The notes below the pieces were generated by a model. It made no database searches. It saw only the letters and a list, made by a program, of their open reading frames with translations, and was not told the origin of the DNA. This document shows, in pieces, positions 1 through 10,028 of a stretch of DNA of 64,000 nucleotides. The DNA is from Colletotrichum lupini (taxonomy: Eukaryota > Ascomycota > Sordariomycetes > Glomerellales > Glomerellaceae): assembly GCF_023278565.1 (NCBI RefSeq), contig NC_064679.1, positions 2,170,001-2,234,000 on the forward strand, given 5' to 3'. Numbering within the stretch: position 1 is the first letter of the stretch; each line of letters starts with the position of its first letter. The translations under genes and the position numbers were made by a program.

Positions 1-2520
1 TAATTAACTTATAGTTAATTAAATTATTTTAGTAAAAAATACGATAATTAACGAATTAGCCTAATTTAATATAATTAACGAAGTAGCTTAATTAACTACT
101 TAATTAACTACTTAATTAATTACTTAATTAATTATTGATTACTTTATATAGCTTATAGCCCGTAATTTAGTAACTTCTTTTACTTTAGCCTCGTATTCTA
201 TTTTAGCCTCGTACTTATTAATAAGTCTATTTATTTTATTTTTTATTATAAAATTAATATTATAAGTATAATCCTTATTAGCTAAATTTTATAATATATT
301 TAATTACGTAAAATTACTAATTAATTAAAATCGTAACTTTATAAGCGTTAGTAACTAAGGAGCCCCTATAAAATTAATTATATTATTATTAATTATATTA
401 ATTACTTTGTTAATAATAACCCGCTAGTACTTCTATTAAATTTTTATATTAAGCTCGTACGTATTAAAATCGTATATAATCTTAAGGCTTTATTAAGTAG
501 AAGTAGCCCTACTTAGCGTTGAAAGTATTATTAATAATAGTAGTGCTAATATAGGTATTATTTTTGCGTATTTAGTAACTTTTTTATATTTAAATATAAA
601 GAGCTCTTATTTAAAAAAGGTATTTTAATTAATAATTAGCTTTTTTAACTTACTTACTATAATTACTATAATACCCGCTATAGAGCCCTATAAGTAACCC
701 TTATTTTAGATTTATAAGGGATTAAGTAGGGGAATAAAAGTATTATTATTAATAATAAGCTCTAAGCGTTATTAAAACTAATATAAGTAGATCTCTTTTA
801 GTAATATTAAAGTACCGTCCTTAATATATTACTAAAGGACGTAATAATAAGGTAGTTTATAAATAGTTCGAATTAAGTAATATACGTACTTTTTTAAGGC
901 CTTTTTCATAAACCTAAATTTAGCTATTTACTTAGCGTACTAAGTTTTTATAAAAGTTATTTAAAAGTATTATAATATATATATAAACGTACTTTTTTTT
1001 AAAATAATCCCGTAATAGTACTTAATACCTTAGCTTAGTAACGGGTTTAATAAACGCTAATTATAGCCGCTTAACTTATTTAAAAAATAACTAATTTATT
1101 AAATACGGTTTTAAAGTTGCTTATATAATAGTAAACTCGTACTTTAATACTCGTATATAAGGATTTAATAATTAATATAATTAAGTAACCGAAGTACTTA
1201 ATTTAGTTAACTTAAATAAGTACGAGTTTTTTATATTACGGCTTAAGCTAAGTATTAATAATATAATCGACTATTATTATAAGGTACTTAGTAATTTAAA
1301 ATTCGAATAATTAGTTATAGTATATAACTATTAATTAGCTATAGAGGAGATTACCCTAATTTATAAGGAATTATTAAAAATAAGGGTTATATATAATTAT
1401 ATTAATCTCGTCCCTCGTAGCCGGGCTAAAGTAATACTAGGTCCGGGTTAGTATATTAAAATTAATATATTAATAATAAAGTACGTATAGTACTATTTTA
1501 AATTAAGTATTATTATTAAGGGTATTAAGTAGAGTAATCTTACGATCCGTATACGTAACTTATAAAAAGGGAATTTCGTAGGCCCGGAGTAATACTAATA
1601 ACCAGTTAATAACTTAATTATAGTTAGCTTTTCTTTTACTAAATAAAAAGTAGCTCGCGACTTAGAAAGTATAATTATTATTAATTACTTTATAAATATT
1701 AAATAATAGTATATTAAATTAGTTAGTTTTATATATAGAATCTATTAATAGAACATCCGGATATTATTAAAATAGGGAAATTATAATAATAAGTACGATA
1801 AATAAGCTCGTAATATAGCTTACGTCGTTACGTTAAAAGTAGTATTAGTACTTTATTAAATTACGTAATTAGTTAAATAATTACTTAATAAGGGTCCTAC
1901 TATTTAATTCGTCATAATAATAAGTAATTAATATATTAAATATATTACGGACGACGATATTACTATAATTACTACTTTTTAATTATAAGCTCAAAAGGAT
2001 TTAAATAAGTCAAATACCCTTATTTTATTAATTAACGATTTAGTCCTTTTTATTACGTAATAGTACGTAATAATAATATATAAAAACGTTAATATTACTA
2101 AATAAGTAGTTATAATAATTACGGAAATTATTAATAACGGGATGAAAAAGCTAATTACTATTTAAAAAGCTAGTAATAATTTATTAATAATAGTTTATAA
2201 ATAAAGTTAAGGATTTATAATACTTATTTAGGTAAGTTAATTTTATAAAATATTATTATTTTTAATTATAACACGGGCTATAAGTATAATAATAAGTAAT
2301 AGTAATTAATACTTTAATAAAGGGCTTATATTAAATAATTCGGACTACGAAGCTAGCTTTATAAATAGCCTTATTAAGTATTATTTTTGTTTTAAATAGG
2401 CTAAAAAAGTGCTAATTATAAAATAAGTAGTTATACTCTACGTAACCGTAATTATTATAATTAACGGTATATTAATAAATAAAAGGATCGTTAACTTCGT
2501 AATTATTCTCTTTTTATAGT
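1..2520. repeat. RIP-mutated AT-rich block, unassigned repeat relic
   Basis: Very AT-rich sequence in which CA and TG dinucleotides are nearly absent while TA and CG persist, which is what repeat-induced point mutation (C to T at CpA) leaves on both strands. No open frame of useful length exists. I could not recognise a polymerase, integrase or transposase motif in any frame, nor LTRs within the window, so the parent element stays unknown. The block runs off the left edge. The boundary with normal GC content lies near 2520-2600. Confidence 0.75.
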
Positions 2521-2589
2521 ATATTAATATTAGGAATAGTTTTAATTAGTAGTAGCGGTAGCGGTAGCGAGGTTAACAAAGTAGTGGTT

Positions 2590-2634
2590 ATAGGTAGGTA
2601 GGTAAGTAGGTAAGTAGGTAAGTGGGTAGGTATA
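2590..2634. repeat. GGTA/AGTA tetranucleotide microsatellite
   Basis: About ten tandem copies of a GGTA/AGTA unit sit exactly at the junction between the RIP block and normal DNA. Some units carry a G to A change. Confidence 0.75.
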
Positions 2635-3237
2635 GGCAGCTGGGCTCCGTGGTCGGAGGTAGGGCCTGCCGCAGCCACACTTGGTGGCAGAATATCCTCG
2701 CCCTTAATCAGCGAGAACTGGGACAGGGCGCATCGTGTCAGCGTATGGCGTGGGGCCCACTCCGGCCGCCGCCGGTCCATAACGTTATCTATCCGACTCG
2801 GCCCAGCGCCCGGCCCAGCTCCAATGATGTGAATCTTTGGCAACTTTGGTCCGAGTCCGAACCTCCAACGTTGACGGTTCTAAGTATCGTCTAGAAGTAA
2901 CAATCCTTCTTTCCTGAGCTCAATAGCAGAGATTTCAAATACTGGCTGACATGGCAAGGCGATGATGCCTTAGCCTCGCTGCCCGTAGTATCAGCCAATC
3001 TAGGCGGCGCTAAGAAGAGCTTAGCCAAGCAATATGCTTACTCCCAAGCAGGAGACATGATGTGTTGAATATCGACATCAACATCACCGCTCTTTGATAT
3101 CTGAATACATAAATGAAGGAACCGAAGGACCGGCTAGATATTGGGTTTTTCCCCCACCTCTAGGCTACACTCTCATTTCAAGACTTCAGGAATCAGAAAC
3201 TCAAGAGACCATTCCAAGACCCGAAAAAGTCACCACA
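2635..3237. other. Intergenic / SDR promoter and leader
   Basis: Normal-composition DNA between the RIP block and the SDR gene. No gene recognised; it presumably holds the SDR promoter and 5' leader. Short open frames here lack family signals. Confidence 0.5.
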
Positions 3238-4113
3238 ATGTCTTTCCCTGCTCCCACCAAAATTTACCGTACGCAGCCATATGCCGCAATCTCCCCGTCT
3301 CGCCCAGAACTCTCAACCAAAGGGAAAAGCGCCTTTATCTCGGGCGGTGGCGCAGGTATCGGCGCCTCCATCGCCAAATCTCTCGCAAAGTCGGGCATCG
3401 CAAGCCTCGGCCTACTAGGACGCACAGTCAAGTCCCTCGAGGAGACAAAGACGGCCGTCGAAACCCTGAACCCAGAAGCAAAGGTGTTTCTCTACACTGT
3501 CGACGTCACAGACGCCGAGGCAACCACCAACGCAGTCGCCTCCTTTGCCAGCTCTGTCAATGGAGGCAAGATTGACATCCTCGTTGCCAACGCAGCTTAC
3601 ATGTCCGACCTCAAGACCATCGCCGACTCCGAACCCGACGACTGGTGGCGTGCTTTCGAAATCTCTGTCCGCGGCAACTTCAACCTCCTCCGCGCATTTC
3701 AGCCCGTCGCGAAAACCGATGCCGCGGTGATCCACATCTCCACGGCCGCCATCCATCTCCCCTACATGTTTGGCTTCTCCTCCTACCGCGCCTCCAAGAG
3801 CGGTGCGACGAAATTGTTCGAGTACTTCCGCGATGAAAACCCGGGTTTCTTCGTGCTTCAGGTGCACCCAGGCCTCATTGGCGGCACGGCCATGTCGGAG
3901 AAGTTTGCGCCGACCGTGGAGGAGTTTGGGCTCACGTACGACGATATTGCGCTGCCCGGGGATTTTGTCGTGTGGGCTCTCAGCGAGGAAGCCAAGTTCT
4001 TGAATGGGCGATTTGTTCACGCGAACTGGGATGTCGAGGAGCTGGTGGCGCTGAAGGAGAATCTTGAGAAGGATCAGAGTCGGTTTACGATCGGGTTGCA
4101 GGGCTGGTACTAG
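3238..4113 (+). CDS. Short-chain dehydrogenase/reductase (SDR)
   Basis: Single-exon protein of 291 aa, the normal length for a classical SDR, an NAD(P)(H)-dependent oxidoreductase with a Rossmann fold. Visible motifs are the N-terminal cofactor loop SGGGAGIG (about residues 41-48), the DV acid pair after strand 3, the structural VANAAY motif (variant of NNAG) and the active site S..YRASK (YxxxK). The frame is open upstream to 3094, but the ATG at 3238 has a good context (CACCACAATG) and places the glycine loop where the family has it, so I prefer it over the 339-aa form. The substrate cannot be read from the sequence. The gene stands alone between a RIP block and a pseudogene. Confidence 0.9.
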   Translation: MSFPAPTKIYRTQPYAAISPSRPELSTKGKSAFISGGGAGIGASIAKSLAKSGIASLGLLGRTVKSLEETKTAVETLNPEAKVFLYTVDVTDAEATTNAVASFASSVNGGKIDILVANAAYMSDLKTIADSEPDDWWRAFEISVRGNFNLLRAFQPVAKTDAAVIHISTAAIHLPYMFGFSSYRASKSGATKLFEYFRDENPGFFVLQVHPGLIGGTAMSEKFAPTVEEFGLTYDDIALPGDFVVWALSEEAKFLNGRFVHANWDVEELVALKENLEKDQSRFTIGLQGWY

Positions 4114-4599
4114 ATCATGTGGAGGCTGGTCATGCCTACTATAAGGCCTGCACGGAAGCATCTGTGAAACTCCTTGACCGTATCTAGTTGTCTAAGCGTA
4201 TCTGTTCATTGAAGAGAAGACCGAGAGTACATGCAGCCACCAAAGCTCGCTGATATGACCTTGGCCAAGACTTTCCACTGAAGTATAGAGCACTTGAGTA
4301 TAGCAACAAGAAGAAAATAGCAAACACATCACGCCGCCCAAGGATCCTTCGTATCGCTGATAATTACACCGGATGACACCCCTGCTAAACGACTTTTCGT
4401 TACTTCCATGGCTTATTTTTTTGAGAGGAATGTTGACGCGTCTGGCCGTGGATCGAGCGAGATTGCCTGATAGCGGATGACTCCGACTCAGGGGTCCAAA
4501 ATATCTTCTCGAACTCCGGAGGATAGGCGGTTGCTTAGAAAATGTGGTCCAAATCTCCAACACCGCGTTTTCCCACTTGGAGTTATAGATCGCACGCGC
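4114..4599. other. Intergenic between SDR gene and pseudogene
   Basis: Convergent intergenic region of about 490 bp. A minus-strand open frame at 4192-4563 has no recognisable family signal and is not annotated. Confidence 0.4.
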
Positions 4600-5640
4600 T
4601 CACCTGCCTTGTGCTCTGGACCTCTTTGTGTTCTCACGCAACAGCCCGAGGAGGGAAGCCAGCTTTGTCAGGGCTACGTGGTTCTCCCATTCCCATTTCT
4701 CCATCAGCGGCTCGCAGTCTTCCATCCGAACGCCGGTAAACTCCCCCTTTTCGTGTTGGCCTATGACGAGGTGGGGCGTTCTTCCAAAGTACATCTGGTT
4801 CATTGTGTCCCATGCTTCCATTCTTGGCCGGGCCTTGAGCTCCATTATCACGGAGGGGGAAGTTTCTTGGCCCCTGTGAGTAGCTCGTCTTTCGCTGCTG
4901 ATCCCGGCTTTCCCGTTAAGAGTGTTCTTCTGGGGGGTACTTTGTATGACGCTGGGTGGTGCTTCAACGTCGGCATCATTTTCTGTTGCATTCTCCTCCG
5001 GCCCATAGTGAGCACCATCGACCTCATGACGCACTAGGCACTTCATCTCGCCGATATTGTACTGGATAACTCTCTGATGTGAGACGGAACTCTCCAGACC
5101 CGCGTCGTACCTGGTGAATGCTTCTTCAAATGCATGTCCCCAACTCTATTCTCCAGGTTTTGGAGACATTCTGAAGGAATTGTTCTCCTTGCGCCAAGCG
5201 ATGAAGAGCGTGGTGTTGACCAAGTCAAACTCGACCCTAAAGGACTTTTGGCTTTTGCCTCTGGCAAAATCAAAAAGGTCTTGCAACCCACCCCGGCTGA
5301 TGACGATGTCCGCATCACCAAAGTTGGCTGACGGATTCATGATGCTGGCAGCTCTCATCATTGGCTCGAATGGCACCACAAGGTTCCTGTATACGTTGTG
5401 GTCGTTCTACTGGATTTCGTGGTCGTGCTCCAGTCTGATAGGAAGCAAAGGCTTCTTTCTTGTATTAGGCAGCTGCGCCTAATTTGTTTGCATGATTAGT
5501 TTAGAAGTCTGGTCAGACTCAACAAGAGAGTTGCTTACCAGGTACAAAGATCGTCGGGTCAAAGGCGTTTGACCAATTTTATGAGCACACCACAGAGAAG
5601 TCACTGACAGCTGAGGCCATTGGCCCTTCAATAGACTCAA
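4600..5640 (-). pseudogene. Pseudogene of a fungal conserved protein with CpA-to-TpA nonsense changes
   Basis: On the minus strand one conceptual protein can be followed through several stops. The C-terminal part (4600-5046; ELKARPRMEAWD ... FGRTPHLV ... GEFTGVRMED) and the middle part (NPSANFGDADIVISRGGL; FRVEFDLVNTTLFI) resemble a Pezizomycotina family often mislabelled geranylgeranyl pyrophosphate synthetase, though no prenyltransferase motif is present. A 60-nt GT-AG intron (5538-5479, branch CTAAT) is intact. In-frame stops interrupt it at 5581-5579 (TAA), 5409-5407 (TAG) and 5148-5146 (TAG). Each can be reached from CAA/CAG by one C to T change at CpA, the RIP signature. The N-terminus beyond 5640 is not resolved. 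Family assignment is from memory of the motif pattern. Confidence 0.55.
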
Positions 5641-7426
5641 TGAGTTGATTGGAAACAGCGCCAAAATGCTTAAAGCTGCAACATACAGCCATTCAGCCTT
5701 TTTCTTCGAGCTGCTCTCGACGCGTTTCGCAATGCCGTCGACATCTGTCTCCCAGAACGGATTCTTGGGTCTCTGCGTTTCCCTCTTGAAAGGTGCCTCT
5801 GCAGCGAAATTTCTGTGGATGTCTTGTCTCGCATCGTTCTTGATTGCTTTGGTGGAAATTCTGGGAGAATGATGCTTCTCGGAGGGGATCACCTCCGAAG
5901 TTTAAGGCAAAAATGACGGACGAAAGACTCGTGCCTCTGGACTCATGCCGGAGGTCTTCTGCCTCATCATGTTTGACTGATTCATGTCTTATGGGATGGA
6001 AGCACATCTAAGCAAGGCTAACTTTGAGTGCGATGTCAGAATACCAAACAACAACCGTAGACGTCAAATTCATGGTTTTGAGAGCTCCACGGCACATAAT
6101 TACAATTGAGGCTTGTAACTATCAGTACACTGCACTTAGAACACATGTCTATATAGAGGAAATCGGACATTAGGATGGATTCATGATTGCGAGGGGATCG
6201 ACACACGAAGGGGGCCGAAGACAAGAATTACTCAGACGAGGTCGTTTTTCACTCTCCATGGTCAGCTGACACACACTCAAAGCACGTGACGGCGTAGCTA
6301 GTGTCGAAAAGATATCGAACACCTGATTCGAGTGGGTTTCTGAGACTTGGGGGGTGAAGTTGCAAGCGTCGAGATGGAAACCTTGAACGAATACTGCGTC
6401 ATGCTCTTTCTCTGACTATCACCAGAAGTGGAATGCCGATAAAAGGAGGCTGAGGAAAGGGGCCCACTGCACAGGAGAGATGAAATAGACTTTTCCTATC
6501 CAGTAAGTAGCCCACTTATCCTAAGAGTTCGGCCAATAGAAGCCTTGCTTTATCAAGGTCGCCCCAACTCCGGCAACAGCATGAAGTTCTCTAGGTTATT
6601 GATATGAATTTCCGCGACGCATCTAATACTCCGCTATGGTTGGTAGAAATAAGTAGACAATTGCGGCCGTTACTTTGGCTGGAGACTGGATTACTGCTAT
6701 GGGTCAGAACGCCGAGACAACTGGGTGGGGTATCCGATCTAAGTCAAAAGCCACCTCCCGAATAGTCGAGCTCCGGATGAAAAGACCGAGAGGAAGCCAC
6801 TACGACTATCGGAAGGACCTTGAAAGAAACTGGGACCGTCCGCAACCCGAGAATGATGCTTTAAGGTTGAGAGTTGCCTGTATACACATCACGGAAATGA
6901 CCCGCACTTGATCTCGTACCAATATCTGGCCCGACACGAAGCCCCCTATCACATTCCATCGAGTCCTACATCTCTAGCCATTTCGTATAATAATTCATTG
7001 AATAAATATCTTGTTTGATTTCGAAAAATGTTCGGCAAGTTGGATCCTCAGATACAACCTTAGTGGGATGACATAGGATCCAAACCCGTGTCCAGGGAGC
7101 TGGCTGCGAGTCTAGAGCCGTTGGGATGACGGTGGTGGAGCCAAGACATCGTTCAGCCTCCCGGATGCGGCCCGCCAACGGGGCTCAAAGGCAAAAGATT
7201 CCCCAACCGGCGACTCCCCGCAGTGATCAGCTGGTCCACTATCACAATATGCGGTATGAGGCGCCCGTGTATTTGGCTCTCTGGATACTGAAGACCCCTT
7301 GGCGGAGACGAAAGCGTACCTCTCCATTGTCCGAGGTGACGTGAATTCGGACCTCCTGCTTCTGCACTCAACACTTCAGAATACTCCATAACAGTCATTG
7401 GGAAGATACTTGGCATCTTGTAAATC
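5641..7426. other. Long intergenic stretch, no convincing gene
   Basis: Contains several short frames on both strands (for example 5479-5892 minus and 6675-6911 plus) without conserved motifs or believable splice structure. The left end may include the degraded 5' end of the neighbouring pseudogene; the right end is the hydrophobin promoter. Confidence 0.4.
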
Positions 7427-7434
7427 TATAAGAA
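7427..7434 (+). promoter_or_regulatory. TATA-like box of the hydrophobin gene
   Basis: TATAAGAA followed by a pyrimidine-rich stretch (CCCTTTTCTCTTCTCC), about 135 bp upstream of the hydrophobin ATG. Typical spacing for a fungal core promoter; not tested. Confidence 0.4.
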
Positions 7435-7568
7435 CCCTTTTCTCTTCTCCTAAGTTGACTGACCAACTCCTAAAATCATCACAGTAAGCTCAGCCGACTT
7501 AGCAGCTCCATTTCCATTCCTCAGTGCCTTTAATCCTTCGACGGGAAGAAACATCCTTTTCCCCCAAT

Positions 7569-8006
7569 ATGAAGGCATCAACTGTTATCCTCGGGTTCTT
7601 CTCCTCCCTCGTCATTGCCGCTCCAACTACACCCGCGGACTCCAATCTTGTTGAAAGACTCTCCATTCTTGCCCCGGTCTGTCAAGGAACTCCAGTATGC
7701 TGCTCGGCTGATGTCATCAGCGGCGTGGTGTCTTCAAACTGCGTAGCACGTAAGATATCCAAATCGATCCTTGGTTTACAGGAGCCCAGCGTGAGTCTTT
7801 TCAAGCTGACCAATGAGCACAGCTGTCACGCCTCCAATCACCACACTCGGATTTCAAGCTGCCTGCCTGCTCGATGGGAATCGCATTGCCCGATGCTGCT
7901 CTCTCAGCGTTGTAAGTGTCCTAATAGTGGCCCTGACTCTGTGCTGTGGCTAACCTCCAAACACTAGATCGGTTTGGCAGTCCTCTGCAAGGCGCCTGGC
8001 ACCTAA
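7569..8006 (+). CDS. Class II hydrophobin (three exons)
   Basis: Small secreted amphipathic protein that self-assembles at hydrophobic/hydrophilic interfaces of spores and hyphae. Exons 7569-7749, 7823-7911 and 7968-8006, joined by GT-AG introns of 73 and 56 nt (second with branch GCTAAC), give 102 aa with all phases consistent. Residues 1-18 are a signal peptide (MKASTVILGFFSSLVIAA). The eight cysteines follow C-X5-CC-X12-C-X16-C-X9-CC-X10-C, which matches the class II pattern (C-X9-CC-X11-C-X16-C-X8-CC-X10-C) except for a short first loop. Both introns fall at places usual for class II genes. The unspliced 147-aa frame starting at 7524 is an artefact. It could be cerato-ulmin/HFB-like; the exact ortholog is unclear. 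Confidence 0.88.
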
Positions 8007-9516
8007 GGAGCTCTCTGATTATCTTGCCACGTCTTTGACATTTCCGAGAACATCGTGCTCCGACAAATGATTCCATTATTACTTAGAATCTTTAATAATT
8101 AATACTTGTCATTTCCATCCAGGGTTTCCGAGCCTTGTTGCATCGTATCCCATGCGCGCAACATCATATGTGGTATCATGATGCTTCACAATTATTGGCT
8201 GTCTGCGATGTTAAGAGATCCAGTCCTAATTAAGTCCTTGAATATTGGTTTGCATTGGAATTCGGGGCTCTGTGACGCTGGAGATACCGTATCCAGAAGT
8301 GTCTCCAGTGTAAATACTTTCCAGTATCATTCTATGGATGGACCATGACCAGTTAGTACATATATCGACCTTTGGTTGGCGAATAGAATTCACCGTGTAC
8401 TGGTTTCTATCGGTGCTTGTTCAGTACAGTTTTTTTTTTTTTTTTTTTTTTTTTCGATTGCACATGTAACATCATCTTTGCCGAGACGAGAGCAGGTTAC
8501 AGCCAAATTCTCAGAGGTACACATAATTCATCTAGAATGCTCGGGCTGGGTTAAAAGTTCCTGGAGGCTCACCGCCTCATGCTAGCTCGACTAATGATCA
8601 GAAATGGGACCTGTATTTACTGGGTTGCTCTTCACTCCTGACCACGAGATGTTTGACCCAAATGAGCGAGGCGCCGATCTAGAGGGAGACTCGGTGATAC
8701 CCGGACACGGAGCCGGAAGATCCAGAGCGGGGCCGGGCAGTTATAGTCGGACGTCCCGGTGTTTAATGCCATTCTGGTCAATTTACTACTCGCCGAAGAG
8801 ATGCAGCCCAAAGCTGGACGTTGGAATAGACTGTTTTCTCATATAATGCCGATCTGAAAGGGTTTCTTTGTTTCTCAATCTCAACGTCTAGTTCATCGCT
8901 GCCGAGTCGTCGTCCGCTCTTATCCCGGCGGATGGCGAGCTGTGGGGTTCCGGAACCCGCTTGAGATGTCGCCATCGCACCCATGTAAGCACGACGCGAT
9001 GTCGGACACAATACCGACCCCATCCATGGTCAAAGGCTCCATCCAATCCACGTTTTTTCTTCGCATGTGCGCCGACGAACCGCGCCCGCGCCGGCGGCCT
9101 GCATCAGGGATAGGTCGTCCGACGATGAGCGCTGCCCAGGATTGCCTCATTACGATTTACAATAACGCCACGCGAACCAAGCTTATTCCAGCCCATTGGC
9201 AGCCGGCCCCAACCAATCTGGATTGGACTCGGTATCTGACGGGCTGCAGAGCCCAGAAACCGGGGTGGGAGGTTCGAAGAAGCAGATTTCAAGAAAAAAA
9301 TCAGACTGGTGCTACATCACGGAGGTTGCCCGCTTGGGGAGTTCTCTATGTAGAGGGAGGAATGAATATCCCTCAGGACAACAAGGGTAGAGCGATGCAG
9401 AGACCGAAGAAATCGGCAATTTCTTAAAAGCTCGACATCGAACGGACCCCATTTCCTCCCGCACTTGCATGACCTATATCCATTGCGTCGGGATCGGAAA
9501 AGCAACATCAGCTGCA
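8007..9516. other. Intergenic, no convincing gene; contains T25 tract
   Basis: No gene recognised. A homopolymer of 25 T lies at 8430-8454. The 161-aa plus-strand frame at 8942-9427 has no family signal, unusual composition and no splice context, so I read the region as the promoter side of the truncated transporter at 9517. Confidence 0.4.
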
Positions 9517-9802
9517 ATGTCGTCAATCGATCAAGCAAAGCAACCACATGAGGTCGATGAGGAGGTCCAGGATGTTCAACCTACGAAGCCCGTGTCGCGA
9601 TTTACTCGCTGGTACCGCTCGCCTTTGTTCAACGTCATCCTTGTAGGCCTGATCTCCTTCACTCAACCTGGTATTTGGAATGCCCTCAACAGTATGCGAT
9701 ATCCCTAGACCTGAGAGAAATCACAGACTAATCAAAACCTCAAGGTACCGGCGCTGGTGGCCAGCAAGAGCCTTATCTCGTCAATGGCTCCAACTCACTC
9801 AC
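9517..9802 (+). pseudogene. 5' fragment of UNC93/DUF895-like MFS transporter, cut by retroelement
   Basis: Two exons (9517-9691 and 9745-9802; 53-nt GT-AG intron) encode the N-terminus of a fungal DUF895/UNC93-type major facilitator protein. There is a hydrophilic leader, FTRWYRSPLFN, then the first membrane segment (VILVGLISFTQPGIWNALN) and the conserved loop GAGGQQEPYLVN. The frame ends after about 77 residues, at NSLT, exactly where the LTR of the copia element begins (9803). No continuation is found on the far side of the element at 16655, where the sequence runs straight into another gene's 3' end. The gene is therefore a broken 5' piece, not merely a split one. Confidence 0.8.
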
Positions 9803-10007
9803 TGTTGGTATCCCTATTACAGGGTAGTTAGTTCGAACCGTAGTTGACGAAGAGATTAATTAAACTATATAAATATCTGCGTAGTAGGTATAAAAAGGAG
9901 GTTCTAACCGTAGGTTAGGCTAGCTACGATAATCGTAAATAGGGCCCCTAATTAGCCCCTACGTAGTTAGCTATATACCGTAGTTAAATTAGACTTCTAA
10001 TCCGATA
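9803..10007 (-). repeat. 3' LTR of copia element 1
   Basis: Direct repeat of 16450-16654. On the plus strand it starts TGTTGGTATCCC and ends CCGATA. The flanking five bases CTCAC do not match GTCAT beyond the other LTR. Confidence 0.85.
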
Positions 10008-10010
10008 CTA

Positions 10011-10028
10011 ACTTTCTCTTTCTTTTAT
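10011..10028 (-). promoter_or_regulatory. Polypurine tract of copia element 1
   Basis: Minus strand reads AAAAGAAAGAGAAAG directly before the 3' LTR, the position of the plus-strand primer for reverse transcription. Confidence 0.55.

Noticed and set aside
1..2520. Assigning the left RIP block to a named transposon family
   Set aside because: No LTR, terminal repeat or conserved polymerase/transposase motif could be read in any frame.
7063..7130. tRNA-Leu/Ser-like remnant on the minus strand (GGGTTTGGATCC as a B box)
   Set aside because: No matching 5' acceptor strand or proper D arm; the T loop is altered.
8942..9427. 161-aa open frame
   Set aside because: No domain, signal peptide or splice context; composition like promoter DNA.
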